DNA from: Rhizophlyctis rosea
Lineage: Eukaryota > Chytridiomycota > Chytridiomycetes > Rhizophlyctidales > Rhizophlyctidaceae
DNA length: 52,788 nt
Assembly: GCA_027596075.1 (NCBI GenBank)
Contig: JADGJC010000280.1
Coordinates: 2,374-55,161, forward strand
Reading direction: 5' to 3'
The first letter of the stretch is position 1. Each line of letters begins with the position of its first letter. Positions 12,704-23,531 of the stretch are shown here, piece after piece. Both the position numbers and the translations under genes were made by a program. Below the pieces are notes generated by a model. That model saw only the letters and a list, made by a program, of their open reading frames with translations, made no database searches and was not told the DNA's origin.

Positions 12704-13457
12704 ATGTCAAACACCTGCGACACAGTCCCAACCCTCCACCCCTTCCGCGCAACAGCAATAGCCCAAATCTTCCTCGTAATCGGCGACCTCCTTATAACCC
12801 TCACCGCAGAACTGGGCCGACATGACATCTTCCCCATCATCGTAGCTTACTTGTAGGTAATACTCCCAAGCCCACCCAGCCCACCACGTACCATCCACTC
12901 ACCCTCCACAAAGCGTCCAAATCCTCCTCCTAGGCCTAAACTTCGTCATCCTCTTCATCCGCTTCGCACACACGTACCCATTCCGAGTCGGCATGGTCCA
13001 GATCATTATTGCCGAGTTCGCGGTTACATTTTGGACAGCGGGGATATACGCGGTTGCACTGCTGGTATATCGGATCTATGGAGGGGTAAGTTCGATCGTT
13101 GCCGTAAAGCGGGTTTTCCTTATCTATCACTTATCGGTGGAGATAGACGATAGTATTCAACTGTAAAGATCAAGTCTGTCAGATATGGACAGATGGATAT
13201 CAAGCGTTATATACGATTTGTCGGATGGGTGAGTTAGCTTTTCTGCACCTTGATTTTGCGTTTGCTAAGTGGGTACCCTAAGCTGCCATAGGGTACTATT
13301 TCGGCACCTTCCGCGCTGCCTGTCAAATCTGCGAGCCAAAGTACGTCCCGGTATTTCGACATTTGTCATCGTCATGACATTCACTCACAATCCATTCATC
13401 GGCAGATACTACAAAGATTCAGAATGGCTACGGGAAAGGATGCGATTGCAACGGTGA
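12704..13457 (+). CDS. TMEM138: TMEM138, ciliary transition-zone membrane protein
   Basis: Five exons (12704-12852, 12914-13085, 13183-13228, 13292-13340, 13406-13457) join in phase to 155 residues, close to the about 162 of animal TMEM138. Four hydrophobic segments are visible (AIAQIFLVIGDLLI; VQILLLGLNFVILFI; VGMVQIIIAEFAVTFW with IYAVALLVY; and the segment around TICRMGYYFGTF). Family landmarks are IWTDGYQALY in exon 3 and YYKDSEWLRERM at the C-terminus, which match the conserved WTDGLQ and FYQDSLWLR motifs. TMEM138 works at the transition zone at the base of cilia, and its loss causes ciliopathy in humans. Its presence implies an organism that builds a flagellum. It is divergent from UFD2 and convergent with the Sds3-like gene. 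Confidence 0.9.
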
Positions 13458-13647
13458 CTAATGCTCGTTCGCCAATGGTCACAACATTAGGTGCACGCGC
13501 CACAGGGCCACCCATGCAATTCGACTATGTATGTTTGTACAATCCCCTCAGAAAATGTATTTACAGTATTATACAACAACGTTCCTCCCTCAAGAAAACC
13601 TACCCCCCTTCATCCGCAAGCCACTCCGGAGCCAACCGATAGGTATT

Positions 13648-15426
13648 TCATTTCTTCGCAGGTTTCGCAGCCGGAGCAAGCTTCTTCTGCGCCGCATTAG
13701 CCGCCTGCCATAAACACAAAAGTGTGTCAAAGATCTCTCCTACAACCTACCCATAACGCAAAACACCACTCACCCTCCTCAACAAATTAATATCATCATT
13801 AATCTCCGGCTCAGCCAAAACAAACACCAAACTCTGCAAAGAACTCCCAGCAGCCTTCCGTCGCTTCTCCTTCCTCTCTTCCGGATGCTTCGCCGCCACC
13901 GCACGTGTGGTCTTACGTGTCCCGATGGTTTTGGTCGCCTCGATTGTCGCATCAACTGGCATGCAAGGTTTTAAAAAAGATGAACAATCACAAACATATC
14001 AAGCGAACCACACAAACATACAGTTATTCAAATCAAAACTCTCCCGATCCTCTCTCAACTTCCGTTTCCGATCCTCCAAAGCATTCAACATCTTCTCACG
14101 CAAACCTTGCCTCTCGTTCTGCAATCAACATCAGCATCAAATACACCTTCGCATCAACCAAAAGTACCATCCTTACATTATACTCCGTTATCGTCGCCTG
14201 ATGCTCCTGATGATACAAAATATCCACCCGTTCCAACTGATAATCCCTAAACAACTCCGCCTGTCGGATCGTTTGATCCCGTTGCCGCTCCAGCCGTTGC
14301 ATTGCCTCCTCAAAATCGGGATGCACGCCTTGCTGTACTTCCCGAACCTCTTGCTTGAAGGCGGCGATCTTGTCTGCGAAGATTCTGGGATGGAGGGTAC
14401 ACGCGTCAGAAGCTTCTTTCAAGTGGGATGAAACAAAATGAAGGTCTTACCGTTCTTTATTCTCGGCAAAATCGCGGTTCAATTTGTCAAGCCGCTCCGA
14501 AAACTCTTTGTGACGCTTTTCTTTCTTGGTCAATTGCTGATCTAGGTCTGAGTGCGGTCCGTTATAAAAGGTTGCTGAGGCACATGTTGCGAACACTCAT
14601 AACACGTACCTTCTTCTTCGTCCACTTCCATTCTGTCTTCCGTTGGCTCGTCGTCCCGATCGGCCCTGTCGACCAATCTCTCCTTCTCCTTCTCTTTTCC
14701 TTTCCCCTCCCTTTCCTTCTCTTTGCCTTTGTCTTTCTTTGACGGCTCTTTCTTGTCATCCCCTTTGGCGTTATCCGCAGGAGGCTTTTGCTTGCTTTTC
14801 GCCTTATGACTCTTCTTTTTGGGTGTTGCAGTTGGTGTGACGCTGGGCACATCCAGGGGTGGTACGGCCTGGGAGGTCTGCGGGGGATTCGAAACTGGTT
14901 CTGTTTTGATGACGGGTGGGGGTCTCATAAGACCAGTAGATGATGATGCAACGGCGTTCAGAGCGCGTGCAGCAATATCTGCTGGTGCCGGTTCGGCGGG
15001 GATGCGACTTGTTGCAAGCTCAGAACGAATATCAGCTGGCAGCATCGATGTTGGGTGTGTCGCCGAAACAGGTGGTGCGAAGATTGGAGGTTCTTTGAAC
15101 GATTGAGTTGGGTGGTCCACCTGCATTGCGTCAGAATCAGCGCGCACTGAGCTGGGCATCATAGGTATTCTTTCCAGGGCCGGGTCCGGTGGTGGCATAT
15201 GGCTGGTTGAAGGTTGTTCGGCAATAGCAGGTCTATCAAACGACGAGAATGGAGCTGCGAAAGCCTTCGGGGATGGAGGGTTGTGCTTTGTTGGTGTAGC
15301 GGTCACGTCGTCCATTGGTGTGGAGCTTCCAGGCCTTATATCCTCTGAAACACGATTCACTACCAGTGCTGGTAGCGGAGGAGGCGGGGGACCGCCGAAA
15401 GGGATTTGAGACTGAACTCCGTCCAT
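13648..15426 (-). CDS. SDS3: Sds3/BRMS1-like Sin3-HDAC corepressor subunit
   Basis: The first exon (15426 to about 14613) encodes a long disordered Pro/Ser-rich region, then a Lys/Glu-rich stretch and an acidic end (EDRMEVDEEE). The next exons give the Sds3 domain: LTKKEKRHKEFSERLDKLN, then EVREVQQGVHPDFEEAMQRL, an RDQTIRQAELFRDYQLERVD helix, and ALEDRKRKLREDRESFDL. This order is the Sds3/BRMS1 coiled-coil dimerisation and Sin3-binding region. The last exon is small, ending KPAKK before the stop at 13648. The disordered N-terminal extension is longer than in yeast Sds3. The inferred role is assembly of the Sin3-Rpd3 histone deacetylase in the nucleus. Introns after the first exon are short; one or two boundaries between 14,000 and 14,600 are approximate. 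Confidence 0.8.
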
Positions 15427-16349
15427 GAGTAGCTTCCGAGATATGTAGCACCACTGGTGTCGGTTCTAGACGGAAGCAGGACAGGTGTGAGCGCAATTGC
15501 AGTTCATAGTGCTTGTGCATTGCAAACAATAGCAGTTAGAAGAGCAGTCATACAGTAGGTTCTCACCTCTTTGCTGTGATCGTCAAGGGCAAACCCGTTA
15601 GGCAAAAAGTGCAAGGTATAGTTGGTTTGAAAGAAACCAATGCTTAGTAGCGTGTTGTTGCAGTCAGTATTGAGCTTAGTATCTTCCACTTTCGAGTTTT
15701 TCACTTGTAGCTCCTCGTTGATATGGAGGAATCGTGACAGGAGGAAGGGGAGCTTGAAGGGAGCTTTTGGGGAAGGAAGGGTTTCTGGATGTGGCGCTCA
15801 CTAAACCACCAAATTGTGGATCCAATCTGATTGAAGTGAGATTCAATGGCGAGCTACCTGAGCTACAAGATAGATATTCGGTATCTTCGTGTCACCCAAA
15901 GCTCCGCCACTCTCCACACCCCAATTTGCAATCTGATTTTGAATCGTGCGGACAAAAGTCGTTGATGGGGTCATTCCTTCACCGAAGAATTGCTGATCGC
16001 ATTTGGGGGAGAGAGAAGACGGTAGTTGTACGGTTCGCATAGGCCCTTCCCAACACGTTCACAACTTTGCATAATCGGCACGATTTTTTTCAGCTTGATA
16101 GTTGGTTCGTGATAACCGGAGTCAGCTCCCCATAACAACCGAACCCCATCGGACCACCTCCCCACCACCTACCGACAAACATGGGCACGCTGTAGCTTTC
16201 GGGCTCTGGCTACAGTGGGCACTAGCACGTCTTTCGGAAAATCCGCTTCCAAATCGAAGCTACTTTCTTTATCGTACATGCTGAATTTCAGTCGCTATCG
16301 TTTAGCCGCCACCCAGTTCTGTCACCTGTCAACATAAAAAGCTGGAACA
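15427..16349. promoter_or_regulatory. Divergent intergenic region
   Basis: This 0.9 kb separates the Sds3-like gene (minus) from the Sel1-repeat gene (plus), so it should contain both promoters. Short open frames are present, but none is convincing. No repeats or RNA genes were seen. Confidence 0.45.
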
Positions 16350-18086
16350 ATGTATAGCCGTACCGCTGGACTGTGGTTTGGGCGTCGGGCGGGTGCGAGG
16401 CGGGTTGAGAAGCAGGAAGCCACTGCGGCTGGAGCTGAGAATAAGGGATTTTGGAGGAATGCTACGTGAGTTGTCCGGAAGTATTTCATTTTCGCATTAC
16501 ATGTTTACTGATATCCACAAAGTAGACGAGCAACTAGGTTTTGTTTCTACTCTCAACGGATCAACCAGGCCAAAACAGGTCGTTCCCCCTTCCAAAAACA
16601 TTCACCCTGGCAAACACTCCTGCTCACCGTCAACGAAGGATCTCACGGTCACTCATCCGCATATCCCCGTCGTCCATACACCAACCCGGCCGTACCAGCC
16701 TTTGTAGCGACATGCGGAACCATCTCAGCGCAATGGATGCTCGACGAGGAAAGGCGGGAAAGGGCTTTGTTGAATGCGAGGATCGTGGCGGAGCAACTGG
16801 GTTGGCTGGAGACGGAAGGGCGTCCCACTCGGGCTGCAGTCACGGAGGTGAAGGGTCCTTTGGCTGGACAGAAAGGAATGAAAATGGAAGAATCATGGGC
16901 GGAGTTGGCGGGGATGCGGCTGGAAGCGGAGGTGCAAGAGTTTACTCCTTGGATGGCTTTAGTAACGGGACGTGTGAAACACGCCGTACCTGGTAACATC
17001 CAACCACGGTGGACGGATCTTGCTGCAAGTGACGCAGCTGCTGAAGGGACCGTTTCGCGTAGATCAAGCCGTAACGTCTCCATTCGTGAGAAATACGGGT
17101 TGGAACTGCTTCGGCCTTTCTATTCTCAAGCAAGCTCTAAAATGCAGCCCACTTCATTACCCGAGCTCGCATTGTCCGGTGTGCAGTCAGCCACTAAACC
17201 TAGTGCGGCGACTGTTCACATGAAGCCCGAAATCACTTCCCAAATTCCTGAGCCAGTCAAAAAGAAACCCCACAAAAAGGTCACAAAACGCGACAGCGCA
17301 ATCGACCTCACAGGCGACGAGATCCCACCACCCACCAAAAAACCCTCCCTCACCGAAGACCTCTCCGACCACGAAGCCCGTCTCGCCGTCACTCTCGGCC
17401 TACGCAACCTCAAATCCCCAAAAGTCAACCACTCCACATCCTCCCGCCTCCCCCCTGTAACCCTATTCCAATCCGCCGCCGAACGCGGCCACGCCGGCGG
17501 AGCATACAACGCCGCCCTCTGCTTCGACCGCGGGATCGGCGGCGCTGAAAGGGACGTTGTGCGCGCTTTAGTCTTATATCGACAGGCTGCGTATGCGGGT
17601 CATGCGGATGCTATGTTTAATTTGGGCGTTTTGTTAATGGGGCGTGGTGTGGAGGAGGGTGTGGAGTGGGTTAGGAAAGCTGCGGAGGAGGGGTGTGTGG
17701 AAGCTAGAGAGGCTTTAGAGAGTGTAGATAGTGTTTTGGGTGGGGAGGCGAGGTTGGAGGATTGGATGAGGGATGCGGAGAATGGGTCTGGGCTTGCTGC
17801 GTATAATGTTGGAGTGATTTTTGAGGGGATGGGTGATGTTAAGAAGGCTGTTAAGTGGTATGAGGTTGCTGTTGGTAGTGAGCGGCAAGATGTGAAACGA
17901 GGTATGGTATTTTGGAACCGGCTTTTTTGTTGTATCATGATGCTTACATTCCCTTTTGCAGATGCATGTTTCAACCTTGCCGTCCTCTGCCTGGAGACCG
18001 ACCCGGAGAAAGCGCGTACATACCTTACGACATGCAGTGAGATGGGCGACGCGGAAGCGTGTGAAATGCTCAACAGCTTAGAATAG
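16350..18086 (+). CDS. Sel1-repeat protein with presequence-like N-terminus (DELE1-like candidate)
   Basis: Three exons (16350-16465, 16526-17901, 17962-18086) join in phase to 538 residues. The N-terminus MYSRTAGLWFGRRAGARR is Arg-rich without acidic residues for 19 positions, like a mitochondrial presequence. A short apolar segment (AVPAFVATCGTISAQWML) follows near residue 100. The middle is disordered and basic. From about residue 290, Sel1-like repeats begin: LFQSAAERGHAGGAYNAALC, then YRQAAYAGHADAMFNLGVLL, WVRKAAEEGCVEAREAL, a repeat with AAYNVGVIFEGMGDVKKA, and a last one in ACFNLAVLC. Human DELE1 has the same plan: presequence, apolar segment, disordered middle and C-terminal Sel1/TPR repeats in 515 residues. 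The next gene is an HRI-like kinase, the partner of DELE1 in mammals. Sel1 protein is well supported; orthology to DELE1 is an inference, since Sel1 repeats are common. Confidence 0.82.
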
Positions 18087-18785
18087 GAGGTAGTTGCCCA
18101 CGTTAGTGTATAGTTAGTTTTTCATTAGTTTTTAGCATGTGTATAGTTATTTGTGTTAGATTTTTTCTTTGTTATATGTTTTTATTTTGGAATGTTATTA
18201 CATTCATCCATATTGCTTCGGCATGTTAGTAAGGGATGGTTTGGATGTTCCATTATACTTCGGAGTACCATTGTCAGTTTCACGTATTGTTCTGCACTTG
18301 CAGCAAACGTTTAGTCTATTTCGTTGAATATCTCCTTCATCGTCATATCCTATCATTCACATATCGGGAAACCGTGTTGGTTCGTAAAGCTAATCGCATC
18401 CCCGCATCAAACGCGCTCATGTGCGAAGAACGAGCAAGAATATGAAAGAAATGGAACGAAAACTGATGGAAGTTTGTAGCAGCCAGCAACTGGGGTGTGT
18501 CTTCATGGGCTTACATAAACGATCGGCCACTGCGGAAGTTCGATGAGCGCCACGATGCCACGTTGGTGACCAGTCCGCCTGACCTGTTCCCACCCACTTT
18601 CCACCTCACCAGTCACTCGCTCCTCTCCACTTCCATTACCAAAAATATCAACCTCAAAAATGCCCTCTTGAGCAGCACTTGCTGTGCTAGCCTCATATTC
18701 TTTACAAGTGTCGTACACAGCTGAAGTGGTCTCTATCACTACAGTATCGTCTTCACTTTTGGTCTCAATCTAGCTGTCTGGCTGT
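18087..18785. other. Intergenic between Sel1 gene and HRI-like kinase
   Basis: The 700 bp carry the 3' end of the Sel1 gene, with AT-rich sequence at 18090-18230, and the promoter of the kinase. A 78-codon minus frame (18503-18739) has no support. Nothing else is seen. Confidence 0.45.
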
Positions 18786-21700
18786 ATGGTGTCAGGCTGT
18801 ATGGCCGGTCCTATTTCCACACCTCCGCTTTCGGCAACCACTGATGAGGCCAGGTCACCTCCGACGTCTGGTCATGGAGAGGGTCAAGGGCGCTCGCTGG
18901 GGGATAAGAGACCCCTAGCCGCGACCCGCGGTCTAAAAAGCTACACCAGCTTTGAAGATGCCTTGCGGACTGATAGGCGGTTCGTTCCCATATCTCGGTT
19001 TGACGGTACGACTAAGTCCTGGTCCGCGCTTCTGTTATATCGATGCAGATGCTAAAACAGCTTGAACCACACTCGCTGCAGAGAGTGAATTTGGCAGCAC
19101 CCAAACCGCCAGTCAATCCGAAACAGACTCCACAATATCAGCTAGCCTGTCTGCAGATGCCAGCAGTCCTCCAACAATATTGACAACCGCTCTAATACGA
19201 AACTCAAAAGCAATTCAACAACGCGAGCGAGAGCGACGCTTGAGACAAAGTCGTTTATTGCTTGTATCTTTGCTGGAGGTATGATTTTACCACTTCCCAA
19301 GGACAGTCTCGGCAGCTCGCATTCTCATCCTCATGTTGCAGAACTTTTGCGACCTTTACGATGACTCGGACGACCGGAACAAGTTGTTTTACATCATATG
19401 CAGGCAGCTTTCCGCGATGGGCATTATTGAGTCGGACGACTTCATTGATGAGCTGTCGGGTGTGCGGGCGAGTTACAAAAGGGCTTTCAGGGATTTGGTG
19501 ATGCAGGCGATGGCTGCGATCAAGGTAGTTAGAGCATGTGTTGAAATGAATCCTGCACAGGTTAATAAGTGGACGAATAGGAACAAGAAGGAGGAGGTCA
19601 AAAGCTTCTGATGGCTCCCGATGTGGTGGCGGACGATATAGCAGATACGGCACTTGTCAAAGAGCTGTGAGTTTGCCAAACTCTTTACGGTTGAAACATG
19701 CGTAGCACTGACACGGTCATCACAGACCTCAATTCGCGCGAGCGGGACTCTCTGCTGCTCCACTGCCGTCTCCACGTAGCAACTACTCGCGCACCCCATT
19801 TAGTCCCGTAGATTTCTCAGAAGCGCTTGACGTGCGGTCACGGTACAAAGAAGATTTTGCGGAACTCAAGCCTCTTGGGAAAGGCGCGTTTGGACAAGTC
19901 TGGAGAGTACGAAATCGGTTGGATGGAGTTGAGTATGCGATCAAGAGGGTGAAGCTGCGAGTTGGGAAAAAGCATAATTTGCAGAAGGTGGGGACGAAAT
20001 AACATTTGATTACTTATCGACCGGACAAGGTGGAACTGATCATAAGATCCGATCCTGGAGTGTAGATTCTAAGAGAAGTGAAGTTCCAAGCCCGACTGAG
20101 CCACCCAAACGTGGTACGATACTACTCAGCCTGGTTAGAACATATTGATCCATCATCGCCTTCGGCGATCCGAGGTGCAGCGGCAAGCGAAAGCGGATTT
20201 TCATTGGAGGATACCAGTTATTACGGCGACGAGGAGGAGGATGAGGACGACGCGCTGGGCGATAGCGTCGATTTGACATTCGGTGTTGGCGAGAGTGTAC
20301 ATAGCGGATGGATCGAAGAGGTTTCGACGGGGGATGAGGGTGGTACGGGGAGCGGGGGGAAGGTTGGGGATGATACCGAAGATGTTGAAGAGAGCTCGGG
20401 CTTAGATTTGGGGCTTGAAGATGGGTCGATGGGGTCACGGAATTCCGGACGGAAGACCACTGCTTCGAATACGTCTGCGTCTACCGCTAGTGTTCGGGAA
20501 TTGGCGCTGTTTATCCAGATGGAGTTGTGTCAGTTTACGTTGCAAGACTGGTTGCAGTTGCGGAATGAGAGGATACAGAAAGAGGGGGGTGGGGCGAGTG
20601 GTATGAATCCTGGGGAGTGTTTGAGGATTTTCCGGGATGTTGTTGAGGGGTTGGCGTATGTGCATAAAATGGGGTGTATTCATAGGTACGTCCGGATCCA
20701 TCTTGATCCTGGCTGATGTGGCTAATTTGCGCATACAGGGATATCAAACCCAAAAACATATACTGGCAACCTGACGATGGTCTGCCGGCACAGGCTGGGG
20801 AAGAAGGTCCGAAGCTGAGAGAAGGCTCGTGGAAGATTGGAGATTTTGGATTGGTATGGGGTTGGATTTTCTGAAGCTCATGGAGACGTATTCGTCTTAC
20901 ACGTCATCAGGTCACCGCCTCGGAGGTCGCAAGCTCACTATCAACGGGTGTAGCACACTTGGGGACAGATTCATTGCAAGATGACAATGCATCGGCAATA
21001 GTTATACCTCCCAATATGGATAATGCGTCCGTGGACCAAACTTTTGGGGTTGGAACCGTCACCGTAAGTTATCCTCCATTTGGACCACCTCCGTTTATTT
21101 ACAACATTATTTATTTACATGTCCTTCCACGTATCAGTATGCATCTCCAGAACAACTTCAACCATCCGCAAACGGCAGATACTCGTCCCGTTCTGACATG
21201 TACTCGCTCGGCATTCTGCTATTCGAGCTCATGCATCCGTGTGCGACTGGTATGGAGCGGGCGGAAGCTTTGACCAATGTCAGGCGGGGCGTCCTGCCTG
21301 ATGCGTTTGTGAAGAGGTGGCCGAAAGAGGTGAGTTGTTTGTTGCATACTCTACGATCAAACTCATCCATAACTGACTTATTGGCGGGAACTGCTCGGCA
21401 GGCGGCATTGGTCTTGTGTCTTACATCTCCCGAGCCCTCTCGACGACCATCCGCAGCAGAAGTATTGGAGTATGAAATGTTGAGGGACAAAAAGACCGCG
21501 GGGAAGGACGCCGATTCTTCAGCCTCTTCCTCCAAACCCTCACAAACCAAATCAACCGCCACATCTCCCCCACCAACACCTTCGCATACCCCTCCACCAC
21601 CACCAAAACCCTCTCAAGCATGCACGATCGTAACGCGTAAATCGAAGGCACAAATCACACCGACGACTACGAGTAAAGTTCTGAAGAACACTTTGGGATT

Positions 21701-21845
21701 CATTTTGGGCAAGGGGAGTAAGGAGGATACGGCGCGTCAGCAGCAGCAGCAGTGTAACACGGAACTGGAAGCTGAGAACGCGGCGTTGAGGAGAAGGGTG
21801 GAGGAGTTGGAGAGGGAGTTGAAGGATGTTAAGGGCGGTCAGTGA
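18786..21845 (+). CDS. EIF2AK1: eIF2alpha kinase, HRI-like
   Basis: Ten exons, all in phase: 18786-19005, 19082-19278, 19342-19524, 19605-19666, 19726-19987, 20066-20685, 20739-20853, 20911-21063, 21138-21329, 21402-21845. The N-terminal region (SRLLLVSLLE, NFCDLYDDSDDRNKLFYIIC, IESDDFIDELSGVRASYKRA) matches the helical N-terminal part of HRI that precedes its kinase domain. The kinase has GKGAFGQVWRV (P-loop), YAIKRV (catalytic Lys), an acidic insert (DEEEDEDD and more), HRDIKPKNIYW (catalytic loop), IGDFGL (DFG) and YASPEQL. The insert and the catalytic loop are typical of eIF2alpha kinases. A C-terminal coiled coil (ELEAENAALRRRVEELEREL) also fits HRI. The enzyme phosphorylates eIF2alpha to trigger the integrated stress response. 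HRI is favoured over PERK because no signal or transmembrane segment is present. Confidence 0.9.
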
Positions 21846-22193
21846 TGGGTGACCTCTTTATGAACTGGCTCCCTGGATCAATTTGTTGTGAATATAATTG
21901 TAAAATATGCAGATAGACACCAAATAATATGGGCAGATGGCGATGGGAAAACCAGTCTAATCCTATTTTTCATTATTGTTTGTCAGTTTAATGTTTGCCT
22001 TTGGCGTCTCGCTTTGGGTCTAGTTGGATTAGGTAATCAAGCTCAACAGCCCAAGACACCTCCGATTGTGTAACAAGGAGGAACGAGTGTCGGATCATCG
22101 GAGGTTCCGACAATCGCCCGAAGTCAACCCCTTAGGCATTCGCCCTCTGAACCCTTGATCTTCCCCATCTTGCCTTCCACCAATCTTGACGCA
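21846..22193. other. Intergenic
   Basis: A 348-bp stretch after the kinase gene; AT-rich at first, with no supportable gene or repeat. Confidence 0.4.
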
Positions 22194-23021
22194 ATGTCTG
22201 TGCCATTAACGTTGAAGTCAGTCAATAGCGCTAACGAGTTCTCAGGGACCTTACCGCAGGATCCCACCCTGACAGTGTATTCGTTATTTCTCCGTCATCC
22301 GATACCCCCTCAAACCAACTTCTTCCGGTCGGTCGATCTCTTCCATCAGCAAATCCCGATAGCGAACTTCGCTTTGCTCCTACCGCTCGTATCGGAAACT
22401 CGTGGGATTTTATGCTATTGGTCCCCACTTTCAAATACCGCATCCCAAAACACCTTGCTATCTACGCAACAAGTCACGACCGCAACGGCACAATCCTCTT
22501 CCTCACGACGGTATTTGATTATTTCTCTAAGATGATGCAGTCGGTCGCTGGTGCAACACGATTTACACCTTCAACTTCCTCCTTATCAAATACAGAACAC
22601 CTCGACTGCGTGTACGGAGTTGGAGATGATTCGGACGCTTGGCGGTCTGGCAGGGCTGACGTGGATCGGCATCTCGGGCATCAACCAGGGAGGGAAAGTG
22701 AAATGGGAGGTCACGGGGCTTTTGATTGTTGTGGGGTTGGTGGGGTTGTTGTGGAGCTTGTGGGCGGCCGGGAAGAGGATGGGGGTGGAGGGCTTTTGGG
22801 AACGGTTGGGGGCGGGGTTGAAGGGGGTGTGGTTGGCGGTGAAGGGGTTATGGAAAAGTGGTGTTGGGGTGGGGAGGATGGTGAAAAGATGGTGTCTGGG
22901 TCGGGGGCCGGTTGTACAGCAGTGGAGGGCGAGGGTTGGGAGGAGACGGGCGAGGGCGGGGGTAGATCCCGGGAACACTGTGAGCATGGGCACGTTGCGG
23001 GGTGGGAACAGCGGGACATGA
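22194..23021 (+). CDS. Putative single-pass membrane protein (gene model uncertain)
   Basis: An open frame from ATG 22194 runs to 22510, and a second runs in another frame from about 22541 to the TGA at 23019. The second holds an apolar segment (VTGLLIVVGLVGLLWSLWAAG) followed by a basic, Trp/Arg-rich tail, which looks like a real membrane anchor. The two can be joined in phase by a GT-AG intron at 22511-22540, giving 265 residues. That intron would be only 30 nt, far shorter than any other in the window, so either the model is wrong or the intron is unusual. The region before the anchor is Ser/Thr-rich. No family is recognised. Confidence 0.35.
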
Positions 23022-23531
23022 CCACCGCAAATATGAGAAAACGGAATAGACAAAGGGTGTTGACAACTGAGTAAAGTACATGATCTACAAGTGAAATTTG
23101 TTGCGCAGTGTATTTAAACTTTCAAAGTGTATTGTGTGGACGATAGTCCAATAAAATATGGCAATCCAATGGTATTCCTCCAATACCTACCTACTTTTGC
23201 AGCACGTTCAATTTGGTCTGGGCTGTCTTGAACGGCCAGTCAATTTTTACAGACCCAAACTGCTTCAGCAGATTAGCAGCGTTAATGATTAAGTGATAGC
23301 CTGTTTCTGTTGTATTTGTTTGATTGCGCAGAGTTGAAAGTTTTGGAGGAAACTGGGAGAAGACGTGGACGGATCTAAGTCCTAAGCCACCATACCCTGC
23401 AAGAGCTGTGGGGTTCTTCAGACAGGATCATCCAACGAAGATTTTGGCGCTTCAACATAGTCCAGCTTGCTTGTAGTCGAGCACTTCAGGCATACCCGTT
23501 TTATTACCCACTTTGGTCAGAGCGTCCAACA
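23022..23531. other. Intergenic
   Basis: This 510-bp stretch lies between the putative membrane-protein gene and COG7. It includes an AATAAAA-type signal around 23150 (ccaataaaat), which could end the upstream transcript. No gene is seen. Confidence 0.4.

Noticed and set aside
18503..18739. 78-codon minus-strand frame between the Sel1 gene and the kinase
   Set aside because: It lies in the kinase promoter, shows no family features and has no sign of splicing partners.
19542..19613. Alternative acceptor in intron 3 of the HRI-like kinase
   Set aside because: Using the upstream CAG leads to an in-frame TGA; the acceptor at 19604 keeps the frame open into the kinase domain.
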